Assembly: GCF_001421745.1 (NCBI RefSeq)
Contig: NZ_LMKW01000001.1
Location: 124,001-188,000, forward strand
Direction of reading: 5' to 3'
Length of the DNA: 64,000 bases
Source: Sphingomonas sp. Leaf230
Lineage (GTDB): Bacteria; Pseudomonadota; Alphaproteobacteria; Sphingomonadales; Sphingomonadaceae
Part shown: piece after piece, positions 7,605 to 16,479 of the stretch
Position numbering within the stretch: the stretch's first letter is position 1
How the letters are laid out: every line of letters begins with the position of its first letter
Notes under the pieces: generated by a model
Seen by the model: only the letters and a program-made list of their open reading frames with translations
Database searches by the model: none
What the model was told of the DNA's origin: nothing
Position numbers and translations under genes: made by a program

Positions 7605-10352
7605 CTAAGCGGCCAGATCGATCTCTTCGCCTGCCGCCGCCGCCAGCAGGCGCCGCTCCAGCGTCCTCAACCGCGCGGGCTGGGTGATCCGATCGCCGGT
7701 CAGGTCGGTGACGTAGAAGGTATCCACGGCCCGCTCGCCGTAGGTCGCGACGTGCGCGGAGTGGATCGTCACTTTCGACTGGAACAGCGCGTTGGCGAGC
7801 TGGTTGAGCAATGCCGGCCGATCGCGCGCATTGACCTCGACAACGGTGAACCGGTTCGACGCCTTGTTGTCGACCAGCGCATTCGGCACGATGTCGAACG
7901 CCTCTGCACGCGTGCGGGGGAGCGGTTTCGCGACGAGGCGGTCGGCAAGCTTGCCGCGGTTGGCAAGCGCGTCCTCGATTGCGGTCTTTAGGCGCGAGAG
8001 CTGACCGGACTCGTCGAACGGCCGCCCGAACGGATCTTGCACGAGGAAGTTGTCGACGGCCATTCCATCCCGCGTTGTATGAATGCGCGCGTCGATGATG
8101 TTGCCGCCGGCGACGTGGATCGCGCCTGCGATGCGGTAGAACAACCCGGGATGATCGGCGGCGTAGATCGTCACCAATGTCGCCCCGCGCCCGGGATAGA
8201 CATGCGCGTCGATGGCGAGCTGCGCGTCGCCCGTGGTCGCCAGGAAGCGGGCGTTGTGCGCCAGCACGTCTTCGGGTTCGGCAATCCAATAGGCTTCGGG
8301 GAGCCGGTGAACGAGTGTCGCGAACGACTCCTCGCTCCAGCCTAGCGCGTCCCGCAGATGCTGCTGCTTGGCCGCAATCCGCTCGGCGCGACCCTTTTGC
8401 TTATGGCCCAACCGCAGGACTTCCTCGGCCGATTCGTAGAGGTCGCCGAGCAACTGGCGCTTCCAGCCGTTCCACACGCCCGGCCCGACCGCGCGGATGT
8501 CGACGATCGTTAGCGTGAGCAGCAGGCGGAGGCGCTCGGGGCTCTGCACCACGTCGCAGAAATCGAGGATCGTCTTGAAATCGCTGAGGTCGCGCTTGAA
8601 CGCGGTGGCGGACATCAGCAGGTGCCAGCGCACCAGCCAGGCGACGGTCTCGGTTTCGGCGGGCGTCAGGCCGAAGCGTGGGCACAGGCGCTGCGCCACC
8701 TCCGCCCCGAGGATCGAATGATCGCCGCCGCGGCCCTTGGCGATGTCGTGAAGCAAGACCGCAACGTACAGCGCGCGCCGCGACACGATCTGTTCGAAGA
8801 TCGCACTGGCGAGCGGATGGTCCTCCTTGAGCGTGCCGTTCTCGATCCGCGCGAGCAGGCCAATGGCGCGGATGGTGTGTTCGTCGACGGTGTAATGGTG
8901 ATACATGTCGAACTGCATCTGCGCGACGACGCGCGCGAAATCGGGCACGAAGCGGCCGAACACGCCCGCCTCATTCATCCAGCGCAGCACCAGTTCGGGA
9001 TCGCGGGGCGAGGTCAGCACGTCGAGGAACAGCGCGTTCGCCGTCGGGCTGGTGCGGACGTCGTCGACCAGCTTGGCGTCCCGCGCCGCGGCGCGCATCG
9101 CGAGCGGGTGGATCTCGACGCCGTGCTTGTCGGCGAGCTGGAAGATCTCGATCAGTCGTTCGGGATCGAGCCGGAAGAAGTCATCGCTGGGCAGTGCCAG
9201 CCGACCGCGATCGAGCACGAACCCGTTGAGCTTGCGCGGAGAGCGTCGGATCGTCGGCAGGCCGAAACGCCGGCCGCGCGCCGCGAACTTCTCGTCGAGA
9301 TGCGCGAGGAAGACGCCGCTGAGCGTGCCGACGGTCTTTGCCTGCAGGAAATAGAACTGCATGAACCGCTCGACCTTCGACTTGCCGGGGCGGTCGGAGA
9401 ACCGCATCCGGTCGGCGATCTCGCGTTGCAGGTCGAAGGTGAGGCGGTCCTCGGCGCGGCCGGTGATGCTGTGAAGGTGGCAGCGCACCGCCTGGAAGAA
9501 ATTGTCGGCGCGGTGGAACAGGCGGTATTCGGCCTTGGTGAACAGCCCGACCTCGACCAGTTCGGCGGCGCGCTGAACGTCGTAGATGTATTTGCCGATC
9601 CAGAACAACGCGTGGAGATCGCGCAGGCCGCCCTTGCCCTCCTTGACGTTGGGTTCGACGACATAGCGCGTGTCGCCCATCTTCCGATGTCGCGCGTCGC
9701 GTTCGGCGAGCTTGTCGGCGATGAAGGTGCGCGCGGTGTCGGCCTGGACTTCCGTCTTGAAGCGGTGTGAGGCCTGTTCGTAAAGTTCGGTATCGCCGCA
9801 CACGTAGCGCGCCTCGAGCAACGCGGTGCGGACGGTGACGTCGCTCTTGGCCTGGCGGACCATTTCGTCGAGCGAGCGGCTGGACTGGCCGAGCTTCAGC
9901 CCGAGATCCCACAGCGCGTAGAGCATCGATTCGATCACGCGCTCGGCCCAGGGCGTCTGCTTGCCGGGGGTCAGGAAGCCGATATCGACGTCCGAATGCG
10001 GCGCCATTTCCGCGCGGCCGTAACCGCCGACGGCGATCAGCGTGAGGCGCTCGCCCGCGGTGGGATTGGGCAGGGGGTAGAGCCGCTGCGTCGTGAAATC
10101 GAACAGGATGCGGAGCAGCGCGTCGATCAGATATGCCTGCGCACTCGATGCTTCCAATCCGCGCGATGGGTGTTCGACGAGGCGACGTTCGACCTCGACG
10201 CGACCCTTTTCCAGCGCCGCCTTCAGCAACGCGGTCGCGTCGCGGCGGAGCGCGGTCGGGTCGACGCCCTCCAACGCGGCGATGGTTTCGGCGACGGCGC
10301 GGCGATCGATGATCGTGCGACGGTTGGGGAGGTGATCGAAGCGGCCGGACAT
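7605..10352 (-). CDS. glnD: bifunctional [protein-PII] uridylyltransferase / uridylyl-removing enzyme
   Basis: GlnD senses glutamine and adds or removes UMP on PII proteins, controlling nitrogen assimilation. The 915-residue protein has the nucleotidyltransferase motif GGYGRAEMAPHSDVDIGF (109-126, catalytic Asp121 and Asp123), the PII-UR region, an HD hydrolase domain (LLHDIAKGRGGDHS near 530) and two C-terminal ACT domains (about 725 and 835) that bind glutamine. The frame continues 5' to 10763, but that part lies inside hom on the other strand; MSGRFDHLPN at 10352 is the first sensible start. hom diverges 91 bp away. Confidence 0.96.
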   Translation of the reverse strand: MSGRFDHLPNRRTIIDRRAVAETIAALEGVDPTALRRDATALLKAALEKGRVEVERRLVEHPSRGLEASSAQAYLIDALLRILFDFTTQRLYPLPNPTAGERLTLIAVGGYGRAEMAPHSDVDIGFLTPGKQTPWAERVIESMLYALWDLGLKLGQSSRSLDEMVRQAKSDVTVRTALLEARYVCGDTELYEQASHRFKTEVQADTARTFIADKLAERDARHRKMGDTRYVVEPNVKEGKGGLRDLHALFWIGKYIYDVQRAAELVEVGLFTKAEYRLFHRADNFFQAVRCHLHSITGRAEDRLTFDLQREIADRMRFSDRPGKSKVERFMQFYFLQAKTVGTLSGVFLAHLDEKFAARGRRFGLPTIRRSPRKLNGFVLDRGRLALPSDDFFRLDPERLIEIFQLADKHGVEIHPLAMRAAARDAKLVDDVRTSPTANALFLDVLTSPRDPELVLRWMNEAGVFGRFVPDFARVVAQMQFDMYHHYTVDEHTIRAIGLLARIENGTLKEDHPLASAIFEQIVSRRALYVAVLLHDIAKGRGGDHSILGAEVAQRLCPRFGLTPAETETVAWLVRWHLLMSATAFKRDLSDFKTILDFCDVVQSPERLRLLLTLTIVDIRAVGPGVWNGWKRQLLGDLYESAEEVLRLGHKQKGRAERIAAKQQHLRDALGWSEESFATLVHRLPEAYWIAEPEDVLAHNARFLATTGDAQLAIDAHVYPGRGATLVTIYAADHPGLFYRIAGAIHVAGGNIIDARIHTTRDGMAVDNFLVQDPFGRPFDESGQLSRLKTAIEDALANRGKLADRLVAKPLPRTRAEAFDIVPNALVDNKASNRFTVVEVNARDRPALLNQLANALFQSKVTIHSAHVATYGERAVDTFYVTDLTGDRITQPARLRTLERRLLAAAAGEEIDLAA

Positions 10353-10443
10353 TGCGCCCAGATAGGGCGCGCAACCCCGTGCGTCATCAGGATTGCGCAA
10401 AACGTCCGCGAAACGTAACCGGACGCGTGAGTGGAGGACGAAA

Positions 10444-11733
10444 ATGAGCGAACCATTGCGCGTGGCCCTTGCGGGCCTGGGGACCGTTGGCGGCGGGGTT
10501 ATCCGATTGCTGGATGCGAACCGCGAGTTGATTGCGCGGCGGGCCGGGCGCGCGATCGAGGTCGTCGCGGTTTCGGCACGTGATCGGGGCAAGGATCGCG
10601 GCGTCGATCTGTCGCGGTTCGCGTGGGTCGACGATACGACCGCGCTGGCAAAGCAGCCGGGGGCGGATGTCGTGGTCGAGTTGATCGGGGGTTCCGATGG
10701 TCCGGCGCTGACGCTCGCGCGGAGCACGCTGGGGGCGGGGCGGAGTTTCGTCACGGCGAACAAGGCGATGATCGCGCATCACGGGCTGGAACTCGCGCGG
10801 GCGGCCGAAGGGGCAGGCGTTGCCCTGAAGTTCGAGGCGGCGGTCGCGGGCGGCATTCCGGTCATCAAGGGGCTGCGGGAAGGTGCTGCGGCGAACGAGA
10901 TCGCGCGTGTTTATGGGATCCTGAACGGTACCTGCAATTTCATACTTTCGAAGATGGAATCCGAAGGTCGCGACTTTGCCGAGGTGCTGGCGGAAGCGCA
11001 GGCGCTTGGGTTTGCCGAGTCCGATCCGAGCTTCGACATCGACGGCGTCGATGCAGCGCACAAGCTGTCGATCCTGGCGGCGGTCGCGTTCGGGACGCAG
11101 CCGGCGTTCGACGACGTCGCGATCAGCGGCATCCGGCATCTGCTGGGGGCGGACATCGCCGAGGCAGCGGCTTTGGGGTATCGCGTGCGGCTGCTCGGGC
11201 TGGCGGAAGCTGGGGCGGACGGACTGTTCCAGCGCGTCCATCCGCATCTGGTGCCGATCGATCACCCGTTGGCGCACGTCACCGGCTCGCTGAACGCGGT
11301 GGTGGCGGAAGGTAATTTCGTCGGCCGCCTGTTGTTCCAGGGTGCGGGTGCGGGCGATGGTCCGACCGCGAGCGCGGTGGTGGCCGACCTGATCGACATC
11401 GCGCGCGGCGAGTTCGGGCCGCCGTTCGCGATGCCGGTGGTGTCGCTTACGGCAGCGCCCAAGGCGGACAGCGGCGAGCGGCGGGGGCGTGCGTATCTGC
11501 GCTTCACCGTTGCGGACCGGGTCGGGGTGCTGGCGGAGATCGCGGCGGCGATGCGCGACGCGGGCGTCTCGATCGAGAGCCTGATCCAGCGCGGCGCGAT
11601 CGCGGATGGCAGCGTGCTGGTGGCGATCGTGACGCATGAAAGCCCGGAACGCTCGATTGCGCAGGCGCTGGAGAAACTGCGGGGGTCGCAAAGTCTCGTG
11701 GGGCAGCCGATGTGGATGCATATTCTGGATTGA
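10444..11733 (+). CDS. hom: homoserine dehydrogenase
   Basis: NAD(P)-dependent reduction of aspartate semialdehyde to homoserine, the branch to threonine and methionine. The 429-residue protein has the Rossmann motif GLGTVGGGV (11-19), the substrate region VTANKAMIA, the catalytic domain with the conserved GILNGTCNFIL and FAESDPSFDIDG stretches, and a C-terminal ACT domain (from about 350: LRFTVADRVGVLAEIA) for threonine feedback. It is a stand-alone enzyme, not fused to aspartokinase. ATG at 10444 follows GTGGAGGACGAAA, a good Shine-Dalgarno; an earlier in-frame codon at 10393 overlaps the glnD promoter region. Confidence 0.97.
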   Translation: MSEPLRVALAGLGTVGGGVIRLLDANRELIARRAGRAIEVVAVSARDRGKDRGVDLSRFAWVDDTTALAKQPGADVVVELIGGSDGPALTLARSTLGAGRSFVTANKAMIAHHGLELARAAEGAGVALKFEAAVAGGIPVIKGLREGAAANEIARVYGILNGTCNFILSKMESEGRDFAEVLAEAQALGFAESDPSFDIDGVDAAHKLSILAAVAFGTQPAFDDVAISGIRHLLGADIAEAAALGYRVRLLGLAEAGADGLFQRVHPHLVPIDHPLAHVTGSLNAVVAEGNFVGRLLFQGAGAGDGPTASAVVADLIDIARGEFGPPFAMPVVSLTAAPKADSGERRGRAYLRFTVADRVGVLAEIAAAMRDAGVSIESLIQRGAIADGSVLVAIVTHESPERSIAQALEKLRGSQSLVGQPMWMHILD

Positions 11734-11752
11734 TGGTCCGCCAGTCCTTGAG

Positions 11753-11862
11753 CACCACCACCCCGACGGAGGCCGGGCCCAATTGGAGAGGTTGCAGTAA
11801 CGATATGCGCGCTTCGTTAGCGCCATCCCCCAATTGGGCCCCGGCCTTCGCCGGGGTGGTGG
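11753..11862. repeat. paired palindromic repeat, family A copy 1
   Basis: Inverted arms of about 32 nt built on CCCCGGCGAAGGCCGGGG and CAATTGG, around a 43-nt spacer that has its own weak dyad (TAACGA...TCGTTA). The same design recurs at 19.8, 34.9 and 56.0 kb. Confidence 0.88.
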
Positions 11863-11880
11863 ACAGCAAAGCTACCTCCC

Positions 11881-11939
11881 CCTTGTTCTCCCGCGAAGGC
11901 GGGAGCCCAGACTGGGTCCCCGCCTTCGCGGGGAAACAT
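11881..11939. repeat. paired palindromic repeat, family B copy 2
   Basis: Arms TTCTCCCGCGAAGGCGGGAG and CCCCGCCTTCGCGGGG lie back to back with GCCCAGACTGGG at the centre. It directly follows a family A element, so two repeat families are stacked here. Confidence 0.88.
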
Positions 11940-11999
11940 GTACGGGCGATGACCTCGAAGTTACGTACTAAACTGTTTTACTTCACCGGCTCATGCCGT

Positions 12000-12428
12000 C
12001 TAGTTCACTGAGCCGACGGGGCCATCGAGATCGATCGGTACGCGGCTGCGCTTGTCGGGTTTCTTCGCCAGCGCGCTCTTGATCAATCCTACTGCAGCCT
12101 TGGCGATCGGGGCGATCGGTGGGCCGAAGCCGACCTGGCATCCTCCCTGTCGCGCCGCACACGGTGTATCCGACAATTCCAGAGCGCGGACGGCGCTGAG
12201 GTTGGGGTTGGAGGCAATCGCGTGATCGGACGGGCCGCGATCGTCGCGCATCGGCAGGCGTGGGGTGGTCGTCGCGGATTTGCCGCAGACGACGACTTCG
12301 TTTCCGTCCTTCGTCTGCGTGGCGCAGGGGTCGACGAGGATCGAGAAGCGCTCCGGCACCGGCGGTGCCGCAGGCGCAGAGGTAGTGGCGGACGCCTGGA
12401 GCAGCGCGGACAGGATTATGGCAAACAT
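12000..12428 (-). CDS. hypothetical protein, probable exported, paralogue of the next gene
   Basis: A 142-residue protein that I cannot assign to a named family. It starts MFAIILSALLQASATTSAPAAP, a plausible short signal sequence, and has a Cys pair in DPCATQTKDGNEVVVCGK and a second pair in DTPCAARQGGCQVGFG, which could form disulfides in the periplasm. The C-terminal KKPDKRSRVPIDLDGP is basic then acidic. The CxxxxDxxxVxVCG motif is repeated in the neighbouring upstream gene, so the two are likely tandem paralogues transcribed together (10-bp spacing). Function unknown. Confidence 0.7.
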   Translation of the reverse strand: MFAIILSALLQASATTSAPAAPPVPERFSILVDPCATQTKDGNEVVVCGKSATTTPRLPMRDDRGPSDHAIASNPNLSAVRALELSDTPCAARQGGCQVGFGPPIAPIAKAAVGLIKSALAKKPDKRSRVPIDLDGPVGSVN

Positions 12429-12438
12429 GATCAGGTCC

Positions 12439-12774
12439 TTACGGCGCGGGCTTGCGGAACGACGTGCCGCCTTCGCCGCCGACCGTCATGGTGACGCCCG
12501 CCATCCCGCCGCCGACCTGGAACGGGCTGAGATCAGCCAGCGGGGAGGTGCGATTGAGCAGGCGGGTACGCTCGTTGCGGACGCTCTCGTGCTTTGGGTC
12601 GCCCGCTTCATGGAGGACGAGCGGCACGCGGAACCGATCGGCGGTGCGCATACCGCAGACGGTAATGTCGGTCTCGTCCGCGCTCTGGATACAGGGTTGC
12701 TCGGCGGCCATGCGGGCCCTGGCGGTTGCCATCAGCGGGTCTTCGATCAGTATCGACAGCAGCATCGCGAGCAT
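12439..12774 (-). CDS. hypothetical protein, probable exported, paralogue of the downstream gene
   Basis: A 111-residue protein of unknown function. The motif QPCIQSADETDITVCGMRTADRFRVP matches the neighbouring gene's DPCATQTKDGNEVVVCGK in spacing of the two cysteines and the acidic residues between them. The C-terminus is Gly/Met-rich (VGGGMAGVTMTVGGEGGT). The frame opens at 12795, but the ATG at 12774 (MLAMLLSILIEDP) is preceded by GGGAGG with 5-nt spacing and gives a hydrophobic N-terminus, so I use it. It probably forms an operon with the paralogue. Confidence 0.68.
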   Translation of the reverse strand: MLAMLLSILIEDPLMATARARMAAEQPCIQSADETDITVCGMRTADRFRVPLVLHEAGDPKHESVRNERTRLLNRTSPLADLSPFQVGGGMAGVTMTVGGEGGTSFRKPAP

Positions 12775-12829
12775 CGGCGCCTCCCGGACAGACACGCAGA
12801 CTGGCCGCGATCGCCGGGGAGGGCAAGCG

Positions 12830-13261
12830 TCATTGCTCGATCTTGGCGACCCCGAGCCGGGGAATGTCGATCGCCGGGCAGCGGTCCATCACGACTTGGA
12901 GGCCGGCGGCTTCGGCGCGTGCCGCGGCCTCTTCGTTGACCACGCCTAGCTGCATCCAGACGGCCTTCGCCCCTGCTGCGATCGCCTGATCGACCGCTTC
13001 GCCAGCAGCAGCCGAGTTGCGGAAGATGTCGACGATGTCGATCGGGTCGCCGAGTTGCGACAGGTCTCGGAAGACGAACTCGCCGTGGACGTGCTCACCG
13101 GTGATCTGAGGGTTTACCGGGATCACGCGGTAGCCGTGTGCCTGAAGCTTCGCCATCACGCCGTAGGAAGGACGATCGGGGCGGTCCGAGGCGCCGATCA
13201 TCGCGATCGTGCGGGCGTTTTCGAGCAAAGACTTGATGTCGGCATCGGCGGTCAACGGCAT
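12830..13261 (-). CDS. CoA-binding domain protein (YccU-like)
   Basis: A 143-residue single-domain protein of the CoA-binding fold seen in succinyl-CoA synthetase alpha subunits. Visible are IAMIGASDRPDRPSYGVM (Rossmann glycine turn), VIPVNPQ, VDIFRNS and VWMQLGVVNEEAAARA followed by DRCPAIDIPRL, the usual order of the family. ATG at 13261 has AGGAGG 5 nt upstream; an earlier start at 13276 is less likely. Family members are cytoplasmic and mostly uncharacterised, with a presumed CoA- or nucleotide-binding role. Confidence 0.88.
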   Translation of the reverse strand: MPLTADADIKSLLENARTIAMIGASDRPDRPSYGVMAKLQAHGYRVIPVNPQITGEHVHGEFVFRDLSQLGDPIDIVDIFRNSAAAGEAVDQAIAAGAKAVWMQLGVVNEEAAARAEAAGLQVVMDRCPAIDIPRLGVAKIEQ

Positions 13262-13359
13262 CGATGCCTCCTGCAAGAAGAAACCTGGTCCGCTCGTACC
13301 GCGACTCTACGCGTCGGGTACGACCGGTAATAACACAACGTGGATCAGGCCTGCGGGTT

Positions 13360-14310
13360 TCACAGTTTTCCGAGCCATGCGACGACCTGAGCCGCGATCG
13401 GCATGAAAATCGTATCGTCCGGGTTCGAGGCGGGCGGCGTGCCGGCATCGGACGCGGTGCGGATCGAGATCGTCAGCGGCACGCGACCGAGGAACGGGAT
13501 GCCGAGCTCGCGCGCGGCCGCCTCCGCGCCGCCGTTGCCGAACGGGTCAGATGCCTCGCCGCAATGCGGGCAGATATAGCCCGCCATGTTCTCGACCAGA
13601 CCAATTATCGGGATGCCCGCTTTCTCGAACAGGTCGATCGCGCGGCGGGCGTCGATCAGCGCGAGATCCTGCGGGGTCGAGACGATCACCGCGCCCGCGG
13701 GGCGGTATTTCTGGACCATCGTCAGCTGGACGTCGCCGGTCCCGGGCGGCAGGTCGAGCACCAGCGTATCGGTCACGCCCCAGTCCGCCTCGACCAGCTG
13801 GCCGAGTGCGCCCGCTGCCATCGGCCCACGCCAAGCGATCGCCTTGCCGGGCTCGACCAGCTGCCCCATCGACAGCAGCGGCACGCCGTACGGGGTCGGG
13901 ACGGGGTCGAGCACCTTGTCCTTGGCGGTCGGGCGGGTACCCTCGACGTTCATGAGACGCGGCTGCGACGGTCCGTAGATATCGGCGTCGACCAGCCCGA
14001 CGCGGCGGCCCGCACGCGACATCGCAATAGCGAGATTGGCGGCGAGCGTCGACTTGCCGACACCGCCCTTGCCGCTGGCGACCGCGATCAGCCGGCGGGT
14101 CGAGCGTTCCGCGGTGACCGCGATCCGCACCTCGGTCACGCCGGGCTGGGTCGCGGCCATCCGCACGGTCGCTTCCAGCGCATCGCGCGCCTGCGGGTCG
14201 AGCCCGGTCGCATCGATGATGATGCCCGCTCGGGTCCCTTCGAGCCGGACGGTCGCCCGCTTGCCCGCTACCGCAGCAACCGCCGCCTTTACGCCTTCGA
14301 TGTCGATCAT
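13360..14310 (-). CDS. apbC: Mrp/NBP35 family iron-sulfur cluster carrier ATPase
   Basis: P-loop ATPase that binds and delivers Fe-S clusters to apoproteins. The 316-residue protein has an N-terminal MIP18/DUF59-type domain (1-65), the deviant Walker A SGKGGVGKST (79-88), DADIYGPSQP, LVLDLPPGTGDV, and the cluster-binding CPHC (Cys247, Cys250) in NMAGYICPHCG. It is divergent from hflK with 70 bp between start codons. A separate SUF operon lies 36 kb downstream, so this would work as a carrier after assembly. Confidence 0.94.
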   Translation of the reverse strand: MIDIEGVKAAVAAVAGKRATVRLEGTRAGIIIDATGLDPQARDALEATVRMAATQPGVTEVRIAVTAERSTRRLIAVASGKGGVGKSTLAANLAIAMSRAGRRVGLVDADIYGPSQPRLMNVEGTRPTAKDKVLDPVPTPYGVPLLSMGQLVEPGKAIAWRGPMAAGALGQLVEADWGVTDTLVLDLPPGTGDVQLTMVQKYRPAGAVIVSTPQDLALIDARRAIDLFEKAGIPIIGLVENMAGYICPHCGEASDPFGNGGAEAAARELGIPFLGRVPLTISIRTASDAGTPPASNPDDTIFMPIAAQVVAWLGKL

Positions 14311-14380
14311 CCGCGCCAGATAGGACCGCTAAGGCCGCTTGGCACTGTTTTTCCGCCAGCGCACACCTATAAAGGTTGGT

Positions 14381-15514
14381 ATGACGATCTTCTCGCGCTG
14401 GTTCCGGCGCCCCGATATCCTCGCCACCGAAACACCGAAAGGCCCTTGGGGCGGCTCGGGCGACGACGGTAACAGCGGCCCGCGTAATCCCTGGGCGCAA
14501 CCTCCAGGTGGCCGCAAGCCTGCCGCCAAGCCGACCGCGCTCGACGAGTTCCTGCGTAAAGCGCGCGGCTCGGGCGGCGGCGGTGGCGGCACGGGCGGCT
14601 TCGGCGGCCTGCCCTCGGGCGCTAACGCCCGCGCACTCTGGGCGATCGGCGTCGCGATCATCGCGGTCGTCTGGATCCTGTTCACCTCGGTCCACCAGAT
14701 CGGTCCGCAGCAGCGCGGCGTCGTCACCTATTTCGGCAAATACGCCGGTACGCTCGATCCGGGCGTTCGCCTGACGATGCCCGCGCCGATCGCCGACGTG
14801 ACGGTGGTCGACGTGCAGAAGATCCGTACCGACAATTTTCCCGTCGGTGACGGCGAGAACCTGACGCTGACGGGCGACCAGAACATCATCGACCTGGCGT
14901 ATTCGGTCCGTTGGGACATCTCGGATCCTCGCGATTACGTGTTCCAGCTCGCCGAGCCGAACGACACCGTCCGCGCTGCTGCCGAGAGCGCGATGCGCGC
15001 GGTGGTCGCCACGACGACGCTAGACCAGGCGATCGGCACTGGCCGTACCGTCATCGAGCAGCGCGTCGCCGAACTTACGCAGCAGATTCTCAACGACTAT
15101 AAGTCGGGTGTCCGCATCCAAGGCGTTGCGATCAAGCAGGCTGCCGCGCCTGCGCGGATCGTCGAGGACTTCAACGCGGTCACCGCCGCGCAGCAGGAGG
15201 CGATCGCCAACCTCAACCAGTCGCGCTCGTACGCGCAGCAGGTCGTGGCCCGCGCGCAGGGTGAGGCCGCGTCGTTCGACAAGGTGTACGAGCAGTACAA
15301 GCTCGCGCCTGAAGTGACGCGTCGCCGGATGTATTACGAGACAATGGAGGCGGTGCTCGCCAAGAGCGATAAGACGATCGTCGAGACGCCGGGCGGGGTG
15401 GTGCCGTATCTGCCGCTGTCCAACGCCAAGCGTCTGCCGAACCCGGAGGCTGTCCAGTCGACCCCAGCGCCAGCCGCGGCAGCGGCTGCCCCCCAGCCTG
15501 GAGCTGCCCAGTGA
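14381..15514 (+). CDS. hflK: FtsH protease activity modulator HflK
   Basis: SPFH/prohibitin-type inner-membrane protein that with HflC encloses FtsH and limits its proteolysis. The 377-residue protein has a Gly/Pro-rich cytoplasmic N-terminus, one membrane segment (85-104, WAIGVAIIAVVWILF), a band-7 domain (QQRGVVTYFGKYAGTLDPG), a helical region with AQGEAASFDKVYEQY, and an Ala/Pro-rich tail. The start at 14381 (MTIFSRWFRRPD) is preferred to 14339. The next gene overlaps the stop codon (GTGA), typical of translational coupling. Confidence 0.95.
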   Translation: MTIFSRWFRRPDILATETPKGPWGGSGDDGNSGPRNPWAQPPGGRKPAAKPTALDEFLRKARGSGGGGGGTGGFGGLPSGANARALWAIGVAIIAVVWILFTSVHQIGPQQRGVVTYFGKYAGTLDPGVRLTMPAPIADVTVVDVQKIRTDNFPVGDGENLTLTGDQNIIDLAYSVRWDISDPRDYVFQLAEPNDTVRAAAESAMRAVVATTTLDQAIGTGRTVIEQRVAELTQQILNDYKSGVRIQGVAIKQAAAPARIVEDFNAVTAAQQEAIANLNQSRSYAQQVVARAQGEAASFDKVYEQYKLAPEVTRRRMYYETMEAVLAKSDKTIVETPGGVVPYLPLSNAKRLPNPEAVQSTPAPAAAAAAPQPGAAQ

Positions 15515-16377
15515 ACGCCGTGAGTTTCCGCAACCCGATCGTCGCCGGCATCATCGCGCTGCTGCTGGTGATCCTCGCGGCATCGACCTTCGCGATCGTC
15601 CCCGAGACCAAGCAGGCGGTGATCCTGCGCTTCGGCCAGCCGATCCGCACCGTCAACGCATGGCAGCCCAATACGCCGTTCGGCCAGACCGGCGCGGGCT
15701 TGATCGCCCGCATCCCGTTCGTCGATCGGATCGTCTGGATCGATAAGCGCGTGCAGGATCTGGAGCTGGACAACACGCTGGTGCTGTCGACCGACCAGCT
15801 TCGGCTCGAGGTCGATGCCTATGCGCGTTACCGGATCGTCGATCCGCGCAAGATGCGCAATGCGGTCGGCAGCGAGGACCGGATCCCCGATCAGCTTCGT
15901 CCGATCCTCGGTTCGGCATTGCGTAACGAACTTGGCAAGCGGCGCTTCGTCGAACTGCTCAGCCCCGAGCGCTCGGAGTTGATGGACAACATTCAGAAGG
16001 GTCTCCAGCGCGTCGCCAGCCAGTACGGCGTCGAGATCGTTGACGTCCGTATCAAGCAGGCGAACCTCCCAGTCGGCCTGCCACTCGAAAGCGCGCTCAA
16101 GCGTATGTCGAGCGCGCGCCAGCAGGAGGCGATCACGATCCGCGCCGAAGGTCAGAAGCAGGCGCAGATCGTCCGTGCGCAGGCGGATGCGGATTCCGCG
16201 AAAATCTACGCCGAGAGCTTCGGCAAGGACGCCGATTTCTACGACTTCTACCGCGCGATGCAGTCGTATCGGCACACGTTTGGTGCCGACGGTGGCCCGG
16301 CACCGGAAGGATCGACCTCGATCATTCTGTCGCCGAACAACAGTTATCTGAGGGAATTCGAGGGCCGCGGGCGTTGA
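15511..16377 (+). CDS. hflC: protease modulator HflC
   Basis: Partner of HflK in the FtsH-regulating membrane complex. The 288-residue protein has an N-terminal signal anchor (about 8-28, IVAGIIALLLVILAAS), the band-7 domain (QAVILRFGQPIRTV, FVDRIVWIDKRVQDLEL), and the conserved SSARQQEAITIRAEGQKQAQIVRAQADADSA region, here noted by landmarks at about residues 195-225. It starts with GTG overlapping the hflK stop by 4 nt, with GGAG 8 nt upstream. An htrA-type gene follows about 100 bp on, so membrane and envelope quality-control genes cluster here. Confidence 0.95.
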   Translation: MNAVSFRNPIVAGIIALLLVILAASTFAIVPETKQAVILRFGQPIRTVNAWQPNTPFGQTGAGLIARIPFVDRIVWIDKRVQDLELDNTLVLSTDQLRLEVDAYARYRIVDPRKMRNAVGSEDRIPDQLRPILGSALRNELGKRRFVELLSPERSELMDNIQKGLQRVASQYGVEIVDVRIKQANLPVGLPLESALKRMSSARQQEAITIRAEGQKQAQIVRAQADADSAKIYAESFGKDADFYDFYRAMQSYRHTFGADGGPAPEGSTSIILSPNNSYLREFEGRGR

Positions 16378-16479
16378 GCCTGCGGAACCTTTGAACCCCC
16401 GTTCATATTCAAGCATCATTCAGGACGGCGTCCCTACGGGGTACCTGTTTCGATTGATGAAACGAGAGGACAACATCTA

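Noticed and set aside
16385..16424. EcfG-type general-stress promoter before htrA
   Set aside because: GGAAC and CGTT are present but only 11 nt apart instead of 16-17.
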